In this document: positions 58,703-64,000 of the stretch, piece after piece
Numbering within the stretch: position 1 is the first letter of the stretch
Layout of the letters: each line of letters opens with the position of its first letter
Source of the DNA: Viridothelium virens
Taxonomy: Eukaryota > Ascomycota > Dothideomycetes > Trypetheliales > Trypetheliaceae
NCBI GenBank assembly: GCA_010094025.1
Contig: ML991778.1
Location: 124,001-188,000 of the forward strand
Length of the DNA stretch: 64,000 nucleotides
Direction: 5' to 3'
Position numbers and translations under genes: made by a program
Notes under the pieces: generated by a model
Told to the model about the DNA's origin: nothing
Seen by the model: only the letters and a program-made list of their open reading frames with translations
Databases searched by the model: none

Positions 58703-61700
58703 TCAAAGACTCATAGTCAACCACTCCCACTCCTGACTTCCCGCTTTCGACCCAGCTGCTCCCCCTACACCCCCGCCTGGGCCAGGCATGCCTCCCATAC
58801 CCATTCCCATCCCCATCCCCATCGCCATTCCTGGCGCGGGTCCCTGCCCGCCCGAACCAGAGGCAGCGCCATGTTCCTTCTTCCCCCGTGCCACCATCGG
58901 TCGGATACCACTTGTATCATCCGCGTCTCCCATGTCTGCATCTCCTACGCCGACTCCAGCTTTACTCGCACGTCGAAGCCGCTTCGGTCCCACCGCTGCG
59001 ACGGGGCGCGTCTGCACGCTGTTGCTCACAGCCGATCCCGGAGCAGCTGCAGCAGCTGCTGCTGGATGCATGGCGAGGGGTGAAGCGGTCATCGCAGCGT
59101 TCTTGGGGGGTCCAGGCGCGATGGGCACATTGCCACCCTTGACGGCCGCCGAGGAGCCACCACTACCGCTCCCTCCACCAGCACCACCTCCGCCACCGGT
59201 TGTTGAGGCGCTACCGGTGCTACTCGGTGCGCCAGCAACGCTGCCAGTCGTGCTGCGAGGGCTTTCGCTGTCGCCTGCTACGCTGCCAGCTTTGGCGCTT
59301 GTTGGAGTGGTTGCAGCTGTTGAGGCTGCAGTCGTGCCCGCAGCAATGGAGGAAGAAGCAGCAGCATTAGGGTTCATGACAGAGGAAGCACTGCCTACAC
59401 CGCTGGTGCTATTTTTTCGGCCTTTCTTGCCACCGGCGCGAGTCGAGGTGCCGACGCCGCCTTGGACCACAGCATTGCCAGAGCCGCGGTTGCGTTTCTT
59501 GATGACGTCGGTCTTGAGGCTCAAGGGACGCACCACGCCGTGGAGCTTGAGGAAGAGACCACAAGCATTACAGAGGGGATGGCCTTCGGGGTTGCGCCGC
59601 CAGAGAGGTGTCGTCTGGGTGAAACAATTCGTACAGGTTGTGGGAGCACCGCTGTTCTCTCCAACTTGCCCTTGAGCCTGGCCGGAGCTTTGCCTGGTAC
59701 CCCCAGGGGAGTCAGGACGTGAAGGTGCAGCAGAGGAAAATGAGGATTCATGTGGGGAAGAGGGAGATGACTGGGCATGAGGGTTAAATGGCACCGGTTG
59801 GACGAGACCCACGGTGTTGGGCGTCGAACTTGTCCGAGGTATCTTCTTCACCCTTGTGTCAGGACCTCGATTTCGAATCTCTGAAACCGAAGCTGCAGAA
59901 CCCTGAGTGCGACCTAGGGTGTTGCCTCCATTCCAATCATGATTGGAGGACATGGTTTCCGTGGAACCTATGGTAACCTGCTTTCGTGGCGGACCGGCAG
60001 GATACCGGGCAGCAGCGGCAGGGTTATAATGAGAGTTGGAAAGATTGCTGGGCTCCCAGTGATAACTTTGCGGCAGGTCTAGAGTTGGGTCATCCAAGGG
60101 TGAGAACTCGTGGTGCATCATCATACTGCCTACGGCTTCGTCATCGTCTTGATCAGAGTCCGCCCCGAAAGTGAACATGCCGTCCTGTCGTGACATTCCC
60201 GATCCGGTGTTCTGAAACTCTGTCTGCAAAACTTGAGAAGGGTTAATGTGATTCTGAGCATTGAAGGAGGCTTGCGTAAAAGCTTGAGAGTGCGTGGCGG
60301 TGGTGACAGCACTGAACATTTCATTACCATTCGGATTAAAGACGTATTGAGGCTGAAGAGTGCTTGACAGGCTCTGGGGTTGGCGAGCGCCATAGCCCTG
60401 TGTCTGCCGCTGATGTCTGCGATCAAAAGAGGAGGGATCGAAGAAGCCATGTTCTCCTTCAGCCATAGGTTGAGGGGTCGAAACTGTGGAGGGACGGCCA
60501 GAACCAGGCGGCGAGTAATAGTCGGTGGAGGTGAGGGAAGAGTTCATTGGGGCGGGGTGATACATGGAGGGATAGTTTCCGGTGGTGGCAATTGGAGAGG
60601 GGACTGGGGAGAAGGAAAAGCTCTGCTGGAAAGGGCCTGCAGAGTGTAGAATGGGGTCATTATCAAGATTGTAGGTGTTTAGATTGAAGGGAATTGGGTT
60701 ATGATTCTGAGCTCCCGTGGCAAACATGGGAGGCTGAGACGAGTGATCGAGTGAATAGCTGTTCAGTGCGGCATCGGAGTCTGGATCATGAGGTATCGTG
60801 ATATTGTTGACGGCGGGAACGTGTGGAGAGTTTTCTGCTCGCCGTTTGGGAGGCTATCTCAAGTTAGCACTAATAGCCACTAGGAACTGGACCTAATATC
60901 TCACCCTTCTCTCGTCGATGCTTGTTTTCCGCACATGTTTTTGCACGTAACCGAATTCGTTCTTGCCTCTGTTGTCCGTTGGCGGCATGGAGGGGGCAGA
61001 AGCACGTGAAAGTTGTAGATCCTGATCCCGGATTTCCCGTTGCTTCTTGATGGGAATGGCGGAAGCTGTTGTGATTGGGTTCGGTAATGATTCATGGGCG
61101 GGAGATGGCGAGAGTCCAGCGGGAGAAGCAATGTTTGATGGGAAGATGAAATCATCCAGATTCATGGGTTCGGGCTGGGAGCCAGCGTTCTGGTCGGCCG
61201 ACTTCCTCAACTGCGCGATGCCGCTAGGAGCAGTGCTCGGTTTCGGTCGTGGCTGGGGGTGGGAACTGAGGGTGGAGCTTGTTAGGACATGTTGAATCGC
61301 GAAATTGGATCGTGAAATGGCGTCAAGGTACGATGTTGCACCCACCCTTTTGGTTCCTGGTTCCGCGTCTTCTTAAGCTGCATTGCCATCATCCGCCAAG
61401 TCAAATTCTCCATGCGCTCGCGGTTGGGCAGCTGGGACCTGGTCCGGCTATACAATCGCCATATCTGGGTGGCCAGCGGGTCTTCCTTTTGCATTGCCTC
61501 CGGACTCTCTGGCTCGAGGCCTCCGGTGTCGTCCTTCCAGATGGGAAAGACGGACTCATCCAAGACACCGGTCCGAGTCGCAGTGTCGGTGGTGGAGGAG
61601 AAATCCAGCTTGCTCTCCAGGGTGCTGGCGGAGGTGAGGGACTGGATGGCGGAGGAGGAACCGCTGGAGTAATCGTAATGGCCTGCGGGCTTCCGGACGT

Positions 61701-61794
61701 GCCTGGGCGAAGAGGAAGAGTGGAGAGGGAGCGAATCGGGCCCAATGATGACAGCCTCCAGCTCTTGTGAAAGGGTCGATGCCCCCACGTCCAT
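58703..61794 (-). CDS. areA: GATA-type nitrogen regulator AreA/NIT2
   Basis: Exons 61346-61794, 60905-61265 and 58703-60853 total 2,961 nt (986 aa). Conserved N-terminal blocks: [39 protein letters not shown], then [44 protein letters not shown]. The GATA finger (C677-x2-C680-x17-C698-x2-C701) reads [20 protein letters not shown], with Leu in TPLW and the basic tail [11 protein letters not shown]. The protein ends EWEWLTMSL, the conserved C-terminus recognised by the co-repressor NmrA. Between finger and C-terminus lies a long Ala/Gly/Ser/Thr linker. AreA activates nitrogen-catabolic genes when ammonium and glutamine are low. Introns: 61266-61345 (80 nt) and 60854-60904 (51 nt). The start at 61794 is the first ATG after a 370-nt ATG-free stretch; an additional upstream exon, as in some AreA genes, is not excluded. 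Confidence 0.95.
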
Positions 61795-62164
61795 TGTGCG
61801 GGGGCCCGCGCTTCAGTCTGGCTCAGACACAATGGCCGTTATCGTTGTTTCCTTCCCAGATTCGATGCCCGGCTCCAATTATAACAGGGTCGTCTCGTGT
61901 AGGAGAGTTGCGCAATTCGGGGAGGCCGCGCACGGGTGGAGAGGGAGTCGATGTTCTGCGCTCGGGATAGGTAGAGAGTGAGTAAAGCTCGGGGGCAGAT
62001 GAGTGGATCTGAGGACGGGCTCTGGCCAAATTGAGCGACGAGGGCCCGCTGCACGCTCTGGAGGTAGGTGAGGAAGCACCAGGGCCGGGCTGGTAGGTTT
62101 AGAAGTGGGCGAGGAGGCTACAGGGGCGCGCCAGGCGAGTGACGCGCTGTGAGAGGGCAGCGAG
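61795..62164 (-). promoter_or_regulatory. ATG-free leader of areA
   Basis: No minus-strand ATG in 370 nt directly upstream of the areA start codon (about six expected by chance), consistent with a transcribed 5' leader. Confidence 0.5.
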
Positions 62165-64000
62165 CATGGACGAGTGGGGGGCATGCAGGCAGGCGACCGG
62201 CGCATCCCAGTCCGAGGGAGTGGAGGGGGGGGGAATTGGGGGATTTTTAGGGATTTTAGGGATTTTAGGGTGGTGTGGCTTGCCGACTCGCGACCGTGCA
62301 GGCCCTTTGCACCTTCTTTGCCTTTTTCGCCTCCGACTGCTCCCCCAGACCACCTGTATGTATACCGAGCAGTACCTACCTTACGGAGTACTCTGACTGC
62401 TGCCATTGTGCGCTCGGCCCTGCCTCCCAATCTCGCGCCTCTCATTGTTCATTGTGCAGGATTTGTCTTCGTCGTCGTTCCAGACAGTCGGCCACCCTCC
62501 TGGTCTCTGCAAGCTCGTCAAACAAGGAGCAGGGAATCTTCCCATTGCTCGTGACATTGACAGGTCGAGTCCGATGACGACTTCATGCAGGGAGCCGCAG
62601 GAGGGACCCCGCGACGACGGCAATTCTCCCTGATCGGGCATGCTACTTTGCCTGGCGAACCTGTACATAAACCAATTGGCCCGCCCTGCCATTGCTTTGC
62701 AAATTCCGATTCTGTACGTGCCATGATCTGACGCGGGAGAGTGTGCGTGCAGCGGCTTAACTAGCTTTGCTGTCGCTTCGACTGCACCTCAACTACCTGC
62801 GGAGTACCTGTAGTTGCGTACCTAAGCTCAGCAGCATCCCTGGCATGTGAACTGTCTGGACCCTCGCCAACCGCCAAACCTGTCGACATGCCCTGCCTTC
62901 CCCCCCCCCAAAAAAACCCCCAAGGAAATACATCGACGTGGCTCCTGCTCACCACCGAGCCAGAGACTGGACTCGTGCCGTTCAATCTGACTGAAACAAC
63001 TGGTCTATACGCGCAGACTCTCAAGCTCTCGGGCGCATTTGCCGGAGTCAACTCCGAATTCAATCCGAGTTGTTTTCGAAATCTTAAGAGTGCATCCCGT
63101 TCTCTGCCGCTGGTGCTTGCGCCGTGACATTTAGCCGCGCACCAGCTTCGCACCACACTCCCACCACCCTCCCACGGCTCTCCCACGCTTCTCAATCCTG
63201 GTACCGATGCGGAAACGTGAAAATTTCGCTGGGCCGTCATTTTATCCAGGGCGCAGTATTGGTTTTCACCACTTCTGACTCGCTACCGGCGCATATTGTC
63301 ACTGGATTTTAAGCTTTTGTCCAGCTGGAACTGATTTCATTTCGCCTCCAAATATACAAGACGAATGCGTGAGCATTTTCTCCCATTCGTCACACTCGCT
63401 CTTCCGGCAACATTGTCCGCAGAGTAGTTATCCCCCGTCACGGCCTAATCTGAACCTCGAAAATGAGGCTGCTCCGCCAATCACGACCAAGGTAAAAATG
63501 CCATATTCTGGCCTCTCTCTCCAATGCACACCATTCAAGGTACCTGTTCTAGATCCGTTAACTTGGCAACATCGCGGAATCCGTAATTACGTCGAAGTTC
63601 TTAATGTTGGTACCAAGATACCTTTGCGGTGAAGAGACCCACGGTCGACTTTAGCCAAAAGTGTGTGCTCATCCATTCGGCGTCCTGCCAGATACGACGG
63701 ATTGCCACAGATTGAAAGAGATCGCGGGCTTGAAGTGAGATGAAATCGAAAATTCGTGGCGATACGCTGATTATTCCTGCCGATCAAGTCGATCCGAATC
63801 GATGGTCTCAACTGACTAATATTCCATACCTGTAGGTAGGCAAGGTTCGAGAGAGAGACGTGGCGCTTCCTTGCTTGAATTGCTGAATGCATTTTCGCCG
63901 TAATTATGCTATAGACTTTAGTCAGTGGTTGTCCTTAGCTACCGACTCATAATCGTCCATGCAAGCTATTGGAGCATATTGTACTCGATGCGTAAGCGAT
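62165..64000. other. Right-hand flank, no supported gene
   Basis: Left part is the areA upstream region, with a TACGGAGTA motif at 62382-62390 and the 62241-62270 repeat. A C9/A7/C5 run lies near 62900. At 63369-63632 (plus) and 63587-63892 (minus) frames of 87 and 101 codons exist; the minus one may be an exon of a gene continuing beyond the window, but I recognise no domain. Confidence 0.4.
62241..62270 (+). repeat. GGATTTTAG tandem repeat, three copies
   Basis: Three near-identical units of 9-10 bp, each giving TTTTAGGG at the junction, lie about 450 bp upstream of the areA start. They resemble but do not equal the fungal telomere repeat TTAGGG. Confidence 0.85.

Noticed and set aside
58788-59675. 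295-codon plus-strand frame rich in Pro/Ala/Leu
   Set aside because: It is antisense to the Ala/Gly/Ser-rich linker and GATA finger of areA; repetitive GC-rich codons keep the opposite strand open.
62241-62270. Interstitial telomere
   Set aside because: Units are GGATTTTAG, not TTAGGG, only three copies, and lie in the areA upstream region among ordinary genes.

Overview
This window is nuclear DNA of a filamentous ascomycete (Pezizomycotina). The evidence is many short introns (48-130 nt, GT-AG with a CTRAY-like branch site 10-25 nt before the acceptor), moderately GC-rich coding sequence, and regulators in their filamentous-fungus form: AreA with its [10 protein letters not shown]-terminus, the NIMA kinase, a Gin4/Hsl1-type kinase, TYW3, the DASH subunit Hsk3 and Nup53. 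A DUF7924 relic with C-to-T-type stop codons looks like repeat-induced point mutation, also typical of this group. The class cannot be fixed from the sequence; Dothideomycetes or Eurotiomycetes fit best.

Layout. 1-5.6 kb (left edge, minus strand) is an accessory-looking cluster: a fungal protein-kinase-like gene running off the left end, a CorA-like two-helix membrane protein, and a small unrecognised coding stretch. 5.6-12.5 kb has no gene I can support. 12.6-15.1 kb is a C2H2 regulator behind a 1.17-kb stretch without a single plus-strand ATG. 16.9-21.1 kb is the Gin4/Hsl1-type kinase (1,335 aa), convergent with Nup53 (22.2-24.1 kb, minus). A class I methyltransferase (24.6-25.6 kb) and a Zn2Cys6 regulator (27.1-28.5 kb) follow on the minus strand. 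28.5-36.5 kb is an 8-kb gene-poor gap. 36.5-46.7 kb is a dense housekeeping block with two head-to-head pairs: DUF2461 protein/TYW3 and ankyrin-BTB protein/NIMA. 47.3-49.6 kb is the DUF7924 pseudogene. 51.2-54.3 kb is an RRM protein with a zinc-binding N-terminus. 55.4-55.8 kb is a 93-aa membrane/coiled-coil protein. 57.0-57.5 kb is Hsk3. 58.7-61.8 kb is areA, with its promoter side running to about 63 kb.

Cell-cycle and mitosis genes are well represented (NIMA, Gin4/Hsl1-type kinase, Hsk3, Nup53), as are transcription regulators (AreA, C2H2, Zn2Cys6), whose upstream regions are long and poor in ATG. I found no operon-like system, CRISPR, rRNA, tRNA or intact transposon. Exon boundaries were derived by hand from splice-site consensus, phase and family similarity. 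Every complete gene model sums to a whole number of codons, but none was checked against RNA data.

Most worth a second look: three 600-860-nt introns inside the DUF2461 gene beside normal 48-64-nt introns; four stop-free introns whose length is a multiple of three, one splitting a zinc finger and one in a kinase hinge; the ATG-free leader of the C2H2 gene; and the kinase/CorA-like pair at the left edge.
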